Below, one piece after another: positions 8,445 through 15,719 of a stretch of DNA of 64,000 nucleotides. Each line of letters starts with the position of its first letter. Positions within the stretch are counted from its first letter, which is position 1. The notes under the pieces were generated by a model. The model worked only from the letters and a program-made list of their open reading frames with translations. It was not told where the DNA came from and did not search any database. A program made the position numbers and the translations under genes. Source of the stretch: Stappia albiluteola (GTDB lineage Bacteria > Pseudomonadota > Alphaproteobacteria > Rhizobiales > Stappiaceae). Where the stretch lies: positions 118,973 to 182,972 of the forward strand of contig NZ_JACFXV010000066.1 in the NCBI RefSeq assembly GCF_014050225.1, written 5' to 3'.

Positions 8445-8469
8445 GGGGCAAAGAGGCCGCTACAAACTC

Positions 8470-8590
8470 TGTCATGCCCACGAAGGTGGGCATCCAGTCA
8501 TCGCCGGCGCCGGCGATTTACGCTCTGAATCGGGTGGTTACTGGATCCCCGCCTGCGCGGGGAAGACACCTGAGTTTGTGGCAAGCAACT
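8470..8590. repeat. dispersed palindromic repeat, GGATCCCC type, copy 1
   Basis: Blocks TCATGCCC..GGGCATCCAGT, then a variable middle, then TTACTGGATCCCC..GGGG. The flanking ATCCAGT and ACTGGAT pair with each other over about 60 bases, and each end also has its own small hairpin. A second copy with the same block order is at 58278-58390. Confidence 0.65.
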
Positions 8591-8604
8591 GCCCAATCCT
8601 CAGC

Positions 8605-8672
8605 CGTCATGCCGGACAAGGGAATCGCATCAGATCGCCGAACCGGTTCCAGAAATCAGCGCGGGCATGCCC
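8605..8672. repeat. dispersed repeat, CGTCATGCCGGACAA type, copy 1
   Basis: CGTCATGCCGGACAA at the left and AAATCAGCGCGGGCAT..CCGCTC at the right. The same ends recur at 19220-19292 in the same order. It abuts the 3' end of the cheZ-like gene and could serve as its transcript end. Confidence 0.55.
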
Positions 8673-8676
8673 GCTC

Positions 8677-9399
8677 TTACGCGAAAAGCGCGTCGATGTC
8701 GTCCTGCGTGGCCACGCCTTCATCGCTGACCAGCGACGGGCCGTTGAGCAGCGCCGCATCGCCTTGCGCCTGCGGCCGAGCCTCCGGCTCGATCCCCTTG
8801 AAGCTCTCGATACCGCCCCAGATATCCATCATGTGGATGATGCGGTCCTCAATGAAACGCAGCGTGCCCACCACCTTGGTGATGCGCTGGCCGGTCAGGT
8901 CCTGGAAATTGCAGTTCTCGAAAATACTGATCACCCGCTCCTGAATGTCGCGGGCAAGTTCGCTGTCCTGACCTTTGAGCCTGGCGCTCAGCGTATTGGC
9001 CGTCTCGTCGATGAATTCGGCGGCCGCGAGGATGTTTTCCGTCGCGCCTTCGGTGCCGAGGATCACCGCGTCAAGCTCGTTGGCGACACGGCCCATCTCG
9101 TTGCTGTCGGGGCCGGCGGTGTGATGCAGCGTGGCGATTTCCTTCTTGGTCTGGTTGATCGCCTCGTAGATCGCGTCGAGCTCGGCCTTGAGCTTTACCG
9201 CCTCGCCCATTTCCGCCTTGAACTTGGCCAGCAGATGATCGCCGACTTCCTCCGCCGGACGGATCATCTGCTTGATCTCGGCCATTTCCGACAGGAGCTC
9301 CCTGTGGCGCTCCGCCTCCCCGATATCGGAATGCCCGTCCGGATTGCCGCGCGTCGACAACAGCGCTTCCGCGCGAAAGGCTCTCCTGATTGCCGTCAT
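8677..9399 (-). CDS. CheZ-like CheY phosphatase
   Basis: Probable phosphatase of a CheY-type response regulator, 240 aa, cytosolic and mostly helical. The decisive motif is NCNFQDLTGQRITKV near residue 180, matching the CheZ active-site helix (family form QDFQDLTGQ, with the catalytic Gln). A long coiled-coil region (ERHRELLSEMAEIKQMIRPAE to EFIDETANTLSARLK) precedes it, as in the CheZ dimer hairpin. The C-terminus ATQDDIDALFA resembles the CheY-binding peptide of FliM (consensus LSQxEIDALL). The ATG at 9399 is preceded by GGTGGAG. The minus-strand frame is open for another 2 kb upstream, but that part is antisense to two real genes. No other chemotaxis gene is in the window. Confidence 0.8.
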   Translation of the reverse strand: MTAIRRAFRAEALLSTRGNPDGHSDIGEAERHRELLSEMAEIKQMIRPAEEVGDHLLAKFKAEMGEAVKLKAELDAIYEAINQTKKEIATLHHTAGPDSNEMGRVANELDAVILGTEGATENILAAAEFIDETANTLSARLKGQDSELARDIQERVISIFENCNFQDLTGQRITKVVGTLRFIEDRIIHMMDIWGGIESFKGIEPEARPQAQGDAALLNGPSLVSDEGVATQDDIDALFA

Positions 9400-9915
9400 T
9401 TCGAACGTCTTCTCCACCTGCCCGCCGACCTGTTCCTGGAAGCGAGGGAAAGCGCGGCCTTGTTCCTGCCTGAACGCGCGTCGGCAGGATATGCCCTGCA
9501 CCGCCGCGCGCCGCCGTTCTCTCGCGCCGGGTTTGCCTCGCCCCTCCGCATCCTCGCAACGCCGATTGCCCGGGCGTGCGGCAGCGGATCGGGTGGCGTG
9601 GCAGAAGCCCGTCCCGGTCGTCGGCCTTTTATAGCGGAGGAGGTTTAAGGAATTATTTTCGCGCAATGAATTGCGATTACCGCAAGGTAAGTAAGCGGCC
9701 GGCAGGCCACTCCCCCAATGCTTTCGCGCAACAGTCACAAGATTGCGTTTCCGCATTCTTTGACAATGCCGGAAGTTGCGTCCAATTATCGACGCATGAG
9801 CCTTCCATTGGGGCGGGATCGCTGGGAAAAGCCGGATCATGCGTGTATCGTCCGGCCGCCAGGTTGACCCTGGCCGGCACAGCCGGGACGATCTCTCCAT
9901 TCGGGACATTCCAAA
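9400..9915. promoter_or_regulatory. divergent intergenic region between cheZ-like and DUF2927 genes, with candidate promoter and palindrome
   Basis: No gene seen. A TTGACA box at 9760-9765 is followed 18 bases later by AATTAT (9784-9789), a plausible sigma70 promoter for the DUF2927 gene. A perfect palindrome CGCAAT-GA-ATTGCG lies at 9662-9675 and may be an operator for either side. Both assignments are pattern matches only. Confidence 0.35.
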
Positions 9916-10659
9916 GTGCGGTTGCAGTTCAAGAATATACGCCTGTACGGACTGACCTTTCTCGTCGCTCTCCTCTTTCTGGCCGTGCCGGGGATCCCGA
10001 CCCATGCGGGGCCCTATACGTTCTCCACCGAGGAACTGAGCGACGGTTTCATGAAGACCGTTTTCGGGCTGGAATACCGCACCTGGAGCTGGCAGCCCTA
10101 TCTGGTCAAGAAATACGTCACGCCTGTGCGTTTCTACATTCACAATGAGGCACGCAAGAACCGCAGGCCGGTGATCCAGTCTTTCCTCAATTCGCTTGAG
10201 GGAAACATCCGCGGTCTTTCCGTGAGCATGGCGGCCAGGCCGGAAGACGCCAATTTCCATATCTATGTCGTCGACCGCGACCAGTACCGGGACGTGGTGC
10301 GCAACAACATCTACGCCAACTCGCACGCGGACGCGCCGGGCCGCTGCCTGGTGCGCGTGGTGTCCGACAGCCGCGGCATATCCCGCTCCTCCGCGGTGAT
10401 CGTGTCGGACGAGGGGGACTTCCTTTTCCGCCGCTGCCTGATCGAGGAGGTGCTGCAAGGGCTCGGCCCGATGAACGACGACGAAAGCCTTGCGCATTCC
10501 GTCTTCAACGACCGCTCCCGCCACAGCCGCTTCACCACGTTCGACCGGTTCATCCTCAACATGCTCTATCACCCGTCGATCAAGCCGGGCATGTCGCCGC
10601 AGCAGGTCAAGCCGCTGCTGCCGGGCGTGGTGCGCGAGGTGCGCGGCAGCATCCGTTAG
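9916..10659 (+). CDS. DUF2927 domain-containing exported protein
   Basis: Protein of 247 aa beginning at a GTG (9916) with a Sec signal or N-terminal anchor (LYGLTFLVALLFLAVPGIPTHA), so probably periplasmic. The DUF2927 region follows: CLIEEVLQGLGPMNDDESLAHSVFNDR near residue 175 and FDRFILNMLYHPSIKPGM near 210. These match the conserved metalloprotease-like EE..LQ..G..ND and LY.P.I.PGM blocks of the family. Function of the family is not established. The next gene, an L,D-transpeptidase, is 234 bases downstream on the same strand. A cell-envelope role is therefore an inference from location only. Confidence 0.8.
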   Translation: MRLQFKNIRLYGLTFLVALLFLAVPGIPTHAGPYTFSTEELSDGFMKTVFGLEYRTWSWQPYLVKKYVTPVRFYIHNEARKNRRPVIQSFLNSLEGNIRGLSVSMAARPEDANFHIYVVDRDQYRDVVRNNIYANSHADAPGRCLVRVVSDSRGISRSSAVIVSDEGDFLFRRCLIEEVLQGLGPMNDDESLAHSVFNDRSRHSRFTTFDRFILNMLYHPSIKPGMSPQQVKPLLPGVVREVRGSIR

Positions 10660-10893
10660 CCTTCCGTAAACCAATTCCTTCAACCGCATGCTAACCATGC
10701 ATGCAGATTTTGCCGTAACCTTACCGCACCGTTCACCTTTCCAACGCGCAAGCCCCTTAACCTGTTGCCTGAACCTGCTGCCGGCAAGCGCTGTCATCGC
10801 CTGCCGCGCGGCTTTTCGGCCGGGGGCCCCGCTCGCGTTTTCGGACGCAGGGTCCTCCTTGCGTTTTTTCTGGCGAAAGTTGCGAGTACGACC

Positions 10894-11604
10894 ATGAAGC
10901 GCACAGTAGTGACCGCCCTTGCGGCGGGCCTTTTCGGCGTCCTTGCCGTAGTGCCGGCGGACGCCGGATATCGCGGCGCCGGCGCGCCTCCCCTTCTCCT
11001 GAGCCCGGATCTCACCGAGCCCTGGGTCCTCCAGTTGCAGCCTTCGCGCCGCGGCGTGCGCCAGCAGGTGACGACCCGTCCGGCACCCCGCCTTCAGGCG
11101 CGGCCAAGCCGGCAGGCGGCCGGCGCCGCCCGCGCACTGCCTCCGATCGATCCCCGGTTCCTGCCAACGGTGGTTGCCTATGACGGCCCGCACAAGCCGG
11201 GCACCGTCATCATCGATACCAACGAGCGCTACCTCTACCTGGTGGAGGGGAACGGCTTTGCCCGCCGCTACGGCGTCGGCGTCGGCCGGCCGGGCTTCGA
11301 ATGGGCCGGCACCCACAAGGTGACGCGCAAGGCGGAATGGCCGGACTGGCGCCCGCCTGCCGAAATGCGGGCGCGTGCCGCGAAGACCGGCCAGACGCTG
11401 CCGGTCGTCATGGCCGGCGGACCGAACAATCCGCTTGGCGCCCGGGCGCTCTATCTCGGCTCGACTCTCTACCGAATCCATGGCTCGAACGAACCCTGGA
11501 CCATCGGCAAGGCGGTCTCTTCCGGCTGCATTCGCATGCGTAACGAAGACGTGACCGACCTCTACGAGAGGGTACCGGTTGGCGCCAAGGTCATTGTGAT
11601 TTAA
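10894..11604 (+). CDS. L,D-transpeptidase (ErfK/YbiS family)
   Basis: Periplasmic peptidoglycan cross-linking or lipoprotein-attaching enzyme of 236 aa. It starts MKRTVVTALAAGLFGVLAVVPADA, a clear Sec signal, at 10894. A Pro/Arg-rich linker (residues about 40-85) precedes the YkuD catalytic domain. The active site is IHGSNEPWTIGKAVSSGCIRM, with the HxxN..SxGCxRM signature and nucleophilic Cys. An upstream in-frame ATG at 10765 would place 43 unlikely residues before the signal. A hairpin at 11638-11667 follows the stop. Confidence 0.92.
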   Translation: MKRTVVTALAAGLFGVLAVVPADAGYRGAGAPPLLLSPDLTEPWVLQLQPSRRGVRQQVTTRPAPRLQARPSRQAAGAARALPPIDPRFLPTVVAYDGPHKPGTVIIDTNERYLYLVEGNGFARRYGVGVGRPGFEWAGTHKVTRKAEWPDWRPPAEMRARAAKTGQTLPVVMAGGPNNPLGARALYLGSTLYRIHGSNEPWTIGKAVSSGCIRMRNEDVTDLYERVPVGAKVIVI

Positions 11605-11637
11605 TCTGAATTTCCTTCCGTAACGTACGCATGAAAC

Positions 11638-11667
11638 TCACCCGGCGGCAAAAAGCACGCCGGGTGA
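11638..11667 (+). terminator. stem-loop, probable terminator of the L,D-transpeptidase gene
   Basis: A perfect 10-bp stem TCACCCGGCG / CGCCGGGTGA with a 10-base A-rich loop, 33 bases after the stop codon. It is followed by ATTGAATATTC, only a weak U-tract, so intrinsic termination may be partial. Confidence 0.55.
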
Positions 11668-11901
11668 ATTGAATATTCGTTCAAGATAGATATTATCCTG
11701 TCAAATGACGCAGCGAATGAGGGAAGATTCGTCGGCTTTGGCTGGGGAATAATCTATTCGGCACTGCGCGCTGGACGGATGATGCCGTATGGAGGGAGCG
11801 GCTTCACTTGGGGTCCATTTGCGGTGGTTCGCCGTGATTTCCGCAGAGATAGTTGCGGAATTTGCTGGCGAACAACCCATCGACGCTGGAGGAAGCGGCT
11901 T

Positions 11902-12711
11902 ATGGCCATGGTATCCGCGGAGACGATCTCCGCGTCAGAGAAAGATATCCGTGAGGCACTTGCCACTGTACTCGCGTCCCAGGGGTTCCTGAGGTCGCCC
12001 AAGCTGACCCGCCTTCTCGCCTTTCTGGTCGAGCAGACGCTCGCAGGCTCTTCAGGCTGGATCAAGGAAACAACCATCGCCGTCGAGGTCTTCGACCAGC
12101 CGGCGGACTTCAATCCCCGCACGAACCCGATCGTACGCGTCAACGCATCGCGCCTGCGAAATCTGCTTCGCCTCTATTACAGCGATGCCGGGCGCGACGA
12201 TCCAGTGCAGATCCAGCTTGCGTCTGTCGGCTATATCCCGGAGTTTCACAGGGTGGACAGGCCGCGCGCCGATTCCCATAAAACGGCTACACACAGTGAT
12301 CCGGACACCCAGAAATCGAATCCGATTTCCCGCCTCCTTGCGGCAGGCTTGCCGGAAACCGCACCGCAACCGAAAAGCGAGGCTCCCTCTCCGGGCAAAG
12401 GCCTGTTCGAGAAGCTCGGTACCCCCGCATCTGCGGCATTGCTGATCGGAAATCTCGTCGTCGCGATCGCCTTCACCGCCGTGCATGGCCGCGTGCTCGT
12501 TGGCACGGAGGGAGCCGGACCGTCCGCCACGAGCCTGCATCAGGCACGCGTGAACGACACCGGCTCGATCCTTCTGCTCTGCCACCCGGGAGACGAGGAA
12601 ACCGTTTCCAGGAGCGGCGGCAAAATCGTCGTCACGATCCGAGGAAAATCCGCGCTTTGCCAGCCGATCATGCAGTCGGCGGCAACTGCCACTGTCGGCT
12701 TCCCGAGGTAA
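11902..12711 (+). CDS. membrane-anchored protein with HTH-like N-terminal domain
   Basis: Protein of 269 aa; the ATG at 11902 follows GGAGGAAG, so it is preferred over one at 11779. Residues 15-115 match the N-terminal domain often found ahead of adenylate-cyclase/TPR proteins in rhizobia, with RSPKLTRLLAFLVEQTLAG, VEVFDQPADFNPRTNPIVRV and SRLRNLLRLYY, then GYIPEF. That domain is thought to be a winged helix. A Pro/Lys-rich linker (about 120-170) leads to one membrane segment (174-195, ASAALLIGNLVVAIAFTAV). A short C-terminal part has two cysteines (C227 and C253), presumably outside the membrane. No enzymatic domain follows. It may be a CadC/ToxR-like one-component regulator. Exact function unknown. 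Confidence 0.65.
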   Translation: MAMVSAETISASEKDIREALATVLASQGFLRSPKLTRLLAFLVEQTLAGSSGWIKETTIAVEVFDQPADFNPRTNPIVRVNASRLRNLLRLYYSDAGRDDPVQIQLASVGYIPEFHRVDRPRADSHKTATHSDPDTQKSNPISRLLAAGLPETAPQPKSEAPSPGKGLFEKLGTPASAALLIGNLVVAIAFTAVHGRVLVGTEGAGPSATSLHQARVNDTGSILLLCHPGDEETVSRSGGKIVVTIRGKSALCQPIMQSAATATVGFPR

Positions 12712-12723
12712 AGGCTTCTCCGC

Positions 12724-14040
12724 CTACCCTATTTTCCCAAGCCCTTCCGGCCTGGGTCCGCCATAGACCCAGTCGAGCAGTTCGGCGGTGTGGATGACGG
12801 GCAGGTCCGTGCCGCCGCCGATCTGCGTCATGCAGCCGATATTGCCGGTGGCCACGAGATCGGCCCGGGTTTTCTCGATATTGGCGACCTTCCGGTCGCG
12901 CAGGCGGCGGGCGATATCCGGCTGCAGGATGTTGTAGGTGCCGGCCGAGCCGCAGCACAGGTGGCCTTCGGCAACGTCCTTCACCGCGAAGCCCGCCGCT
13001 TTCAACAGGTCTTTCGGCTGCCGGGTGATCTTCTGGCCGTGCTGCATGGAGCAGGCGGAGTGATAGGCGACCGTCAGTTCCGGCGTCACCACCGGCGCGC
13101 CGAGTTCGATCCCGGTCAGGAATTCGGTGATGTCCTTGGTCAGCGCCGAGACCCTGGCCGCCTTATCCGCGTAGACGCTGTCCTCACGCAGCATGAAGCC
13201 GTAGTCCTTCACCGTCGTGCCGCAGCCCGACGCGGTAATCAGGATCGCGTCCAGCCCCTCGCCCTCGATCTCGCGCCACCAGGCGTCGATATTGGCCCGC
13301 GCATTGGCGAAGGCCTCCTCCTCGCGTCCCATGTGATGAACGAGCGCGCCACAGCAGCCCTCGCCCTTCGGCAGCACCACCTCGTAGCCTGCCCGCGTCA
13401 GCAGGCGGATCGTCGCGTCGTTGATCGACGGGGCGAGAACCGGCTGGGCACAGCCGGAAAGGATAGCCACCCTGCCCTTGCGCGCGGCTCCCCGACCCTG
13501 GAACGTTGCCGGCCCTTCCATGGACGAACGGCCCGGCGCCTTTTTCGGAGCCAGTTCCAGCATGGCGCCCAGCCGTTTCAAGGGCCCGCCGAGCGCCTTC
13601 AGCGTGCCCGCGAGCGGGCGCGCCAGCATCGCCCCCATCAGCGCCATGCGGAAGCGGCCCGGATGGGGCAACACGTAGGCAAGCAACGCCCGCACCGCCC
13701 TGTCGGCGACGGGACGGCGATAGGTCTCCTCGATATGGGCGCGGGCGTGGTCGACCAGATGCATGTAATGGACGCCCGACGGGCAGGTCGTCATGCAAGA
13801 CAGGCAGGACAGGCAGCGGTCGATATGCTTGACGATCTTCTCGTCGGCCGGCCGGCCGTTCTCCAGCATATCCTTGATCAGATAGATGCGCCCGCGCGGG
13901 CTGTCGAGTTCGTCGCCCAGCAGCGCGAAGGTCGGGCATGTCGCGGTGCAGAAGCCGCAATGCACGCATTTGCGCAGGATCTTCTCGGCTTCCGCCACAT
14001 TGGCGTCGGCAAGCTGGGCGAGCGAAAAATTGGTCTGCAT
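12724..14040 (-). CDS. glcF: glycolate oxidase iron-sulfur subunit GlcF
   Basis: Electron-transfer subunit (438 aa) of the membrane-associated glycolate dehydrogenase GlcDEF, which oxidises glycolate to glyoxylate. Two [4Fe-4S] motifs are visible: C25, C28, C31, C35 (CVHCGFCTATCP) and C76, C79, C82, C86 (CLSCLSCMTTCP). Two CCG modules follow (GEGCCGALVHHMG, HLCCGSAGTYNI), the heterodisulfide-reductase-like cysteine-rich domains typical of GlcF. Length is that of the family. It is the last gene of the glcD-glcE-membrane protein-glcF operon and converges with the HTH/TM gene, leaving 12 bases. Confidence 0.95.
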   Translation of the reverse strand: MQTNFSLAQLADANVAEAEKILRKCVHCGFCTATCPTFALLGDELDSPRGRIYLIKDMLENGRPADEKIVKHIDRCLSCLSCMTTCPSGVHYMHLVDHARAHIEETYRRPVADRAVRALLAYVLPHPGRFRMALMGAMLARPLAGTLKALGGPLKRLGAMLELAPKKAPGRSSMEGPATFQGRGAARKGRVAILSGCAQPVLAPSINDATIRLLTRAGYEVVLPKGEGCCGALVHHMGREEEAFANARANIDAWWREIEGEGLDAILITASGCGTTVKDYGFMLREDSVYADKAARVSALTKDITEFLTGIELGAPVVTPELTVAYHSACSMQHGQKITRQPKDLLKAAGFAVKDVAEGHLCCGSAGTYNILQPDIARRLRDRKVANIEKTRADLVATGNIGCMTQIGGGTDLPVIHTAELLDWVYGGPRPEGLGKIG

Positions 14041-14070
14041 GGATCGAGCGTCCGATCTTTCCGATGATGC

Positions 14071-14436
14071 CTAAAAGAGCCAGGTTTCGGGATTGGCGAT
14101 CGGCTCCTTCCGGCCGCTCGCCTGCAAGCCCTTGACGCAGCGAATGATCGCCCACACGGCGACGGCGATCATCAGCAGGAAGCCGATGCCCACGAACATC
14201 AGCGCGAAGGCGACAAGACCGTACAGGAGACCGATCCAGAAGGTCCGAATCTGGAACGTGTAGTGACTTTCAACCCAGCCGCCGGTCTTGCCTCGGTTGA
14301 GATAGGCGAAGACCAGGCCGACAAGCGTGGTCAGGCCGATCACGAAGCCGACGAGATAGAGAATATAGACCAGGATGACATTCTTGCCTCCCGGCTCGAG
14401 ATATCCGACGTCGATCTCGCTTCTCTCCATGCTCAT
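14071..14436 (-). CDS. small membrane protein (DUF4870/Tic20-like) within the glc operon
   Basis: Integral membrane protein of 121 aa. Three hydrophobic segments are at about 19-42, 66-88 and 88-103 (VILVYILYLVGFVIGLTTLVG, FWIGLLYGLVAFALMFV, IGFLLMIAVAVWAII), with HYTFQIRTFWIGL in the loop. This pattern is that of DUF4870-type proteins. GGAGGGAC precedes the ATG at 14436. It lies between glcE (76 bases upstream) and glcF (30 bases downstream) on the same strand, so it is very likely co-transcribed. A role in anchoring the soluble GlcDEF complex is possible but is inference from position only. Confidence 0.75.
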   Translation of the reverse strand: MSMERSEIDVGYLEPGGKNVILVYILYLVGFVIGLTTLVGLVFAYLNRGKTGGWVESHYTFQIRTFWIGLLYGLVAFALMFVGIGFLLMIAVAVWAIIRCVKGLQASGRKEPIANPETWLF

Positions 14437-14512
14437 GATCAGTCCCTCCGTTCAGGAGCCGATTTTGGCCCTTTCGCCAGTCCTTCCCATATCGGTTGAG
14501 CCCGACCGGGCA

Positions 14513-15715
14513 TCAGTGCCCCGCGACCATGCGGCCGGGATTGAGAATGCCGGATGGGTCGAATTGCGCCTTGAGCCGCTGCGAGAGCGCGGCAAGCGCT
14601 TCCGACTGCGGCTCGAAGGGAGGAATGGTGTTGCGCAGCGAACTGTCGGCCCGCACCAGCGTCGCATGCCCGCCGCCGGCCCGCTTCACCGCCGCCCGCA
14701 CGGCTTCGGCTTGCGGGTCGCTGCCCGTCATCCGGAGCCAGACGAGCCCGCCCGACCAGTCCTGGAAGGCATCGACCGCGAGGCTGCGAGACAGGTCGGC
14801 GACAAGCCCGGCGCCTGCGGTCGGCGCGACGGAGCAGCGCCACACAGGCCCGGCCCCTTCCGCGAAGGGCATGCAGTCGCGCAGCGCTTTCCATAGCGCT
14901 TTCGAGGCTGCCTGGTCCAGTCGCTCGATCTTCGCATCCTTGCCGAACAGCCTGACGAGGCTCTCGAAACGGTAGTCGACCGAAGGGCCGAAGCCTTCCA
15001 GCCGCAGCAGCGTCGCGTCGCCCGAAAGCCCCTGCCCGGCAGCAAGCCCGCCCGGCAGGAAGGCCGCCGAGGACACTTCCGCGGAGGAGCCCATCGCCCG
15101 CGTCATCGCCTCCGTTGCCTCCTGCGGCGCGAGCCCGGCAATTATCAGCGTCGCCTCGCTTTCCGCCTTCGGCAGCACCTTGAAGGTGACCTCGGTGGCC
15201 AAAGCCAGCGTGCCCCAGGAGCCGCAGAGCGCGCGCGGCAGGTCGTAGCCCGTCACGTTCTTCACCACGCGCCCGCCCGCCTTGAAGATCTCGCCGCGTC
15301 CGGACACCGCCTCAAGCCCAAGGATGTGGTCCCGTGCCGCCCCGTGCTTCAGCCGCTTGGGGCCGGCGAGATTGGCGCCGACCATGCCGCCGATCGTGCC
15401 CCTGCCCGCCTCGCCGGCCAGCAGCGGGCCGTAGTCCATCGGCTCGAAAGCCAGTTCCTGGCCGCGTTCGTCCAGCGCGGCTTCCACCTCGGCGAGCGGC
15501 GTTCCCGCCTTCACCGTCAGGATCAGCTCGGCCGGCTCGTAGTCGACGATACCCGCGATGCCCGAAAGATCGAGCACATGGCCGGCCTGCACCGGGCGGC
15601 CGAAGTCACGCTTCGTGCCGGCCGAAATTACCTCCAGCGGTTCATCGCCCGCGATCGCCCATTTGACCGCGTCGAGCAGTTCGCGCGCGTCGCGCGGCTT
15701 CAGCGTTTCGGCCAT
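14513..15715 (-). CDS. glcE: glycolate oxidase FAD-binding subunit GlcE
   Basis: Second flavoprotein subunit of glycolate dehydrogenase, 400 aa. The PCMH-type FAD domain covers the first ~200 residues (VISAGTKRDFGRPVQAGHVLDLSGI; AGRGTIGGMVGANLAGPKRLKHGAARDHILGL; GRVVKNVTGYDLPRALCGSWGTLALATEVTFKVLP). The C-terminal half ends RLKAQFDPSGILNPGRM, the usual close of FAD-linked oxidases. It starts 4 bases after glcD ends, so the two are translationally coupled. Confidence 0.94.
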   Translation of the reverse strand: MAETLKPRDARELLDAVKWAIAGDEPLEVISAGTKRDFGRPVQAGHVLDLSGIAGIVDYEPAELILTVKAGTPLAEVEAALDERGQELAFEPMDYGPLLAGEAGRGTIGGMVGANLAGPKRLKHGAARDHILGLEAVSGRGEIFKAGGRVVKNVTGYDLPRALCGSWGTLALATEVTFKVLPKAESEATLIIAGLAPQEATEAMTRAMGSSAEVSSAAFLPGGLAAGQGLSGDATLLRLEGFGPSVDYRFESLVRLFGKDAKIERLDQAASKALWKALRDCMPFAEGAGPVWRCSVAPTAGAGLVADLSRSLAVDAFQDWSGGLVWLRMTGSDPQAEAVRAAVKRAGGGHATLVRADSSLRNTIPPFEPQSEALAALSQRLKAQFDPSGILNPGRMVAGH

Positions 15716-15719
15716 CGAC

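Larger units (their letters stand above)
7917..8676. other. 760-bp intergenic region made of dispersed repeats and a MITE-like element
   Basis: No credible gene is present; the short open frames here run through repeats. It holds, in order, a ~115-bp repeat (8050-8165), the 265-bp inverted-repeat element (8180-8444), a GGATCCCC-type repeat (8470-8590) and a fourth repeat (8605-8672). The last repeat ends a few bases before the cheZ-like stop codon. Related copies of the non-MITE repeats occur near 19.0-19.3 kb and 58.1-58.5 kb. Confidence 0.7.

Noticed and set aside
8141-8944. Plus-strand 267-codon frame in the repeat cluster
   Set aside because: It runs through the MITE-like element and two dispersed repeats, then antisense into the cheZ-like gene. 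No Shine-Dalgarno or conserved domain.
9400-11481. Minus-strand frame open for about 2 kb upstream of the cheZ-like gene, giving a 934-aa product
   Set aside because: It is antisense to the DUF2927 and L,D-transpeptidase genes, which have signal peptides and conserved motifs. The translated part is Arg/His/Gly-rich and low in structure, as expected for a high-GC shadow.
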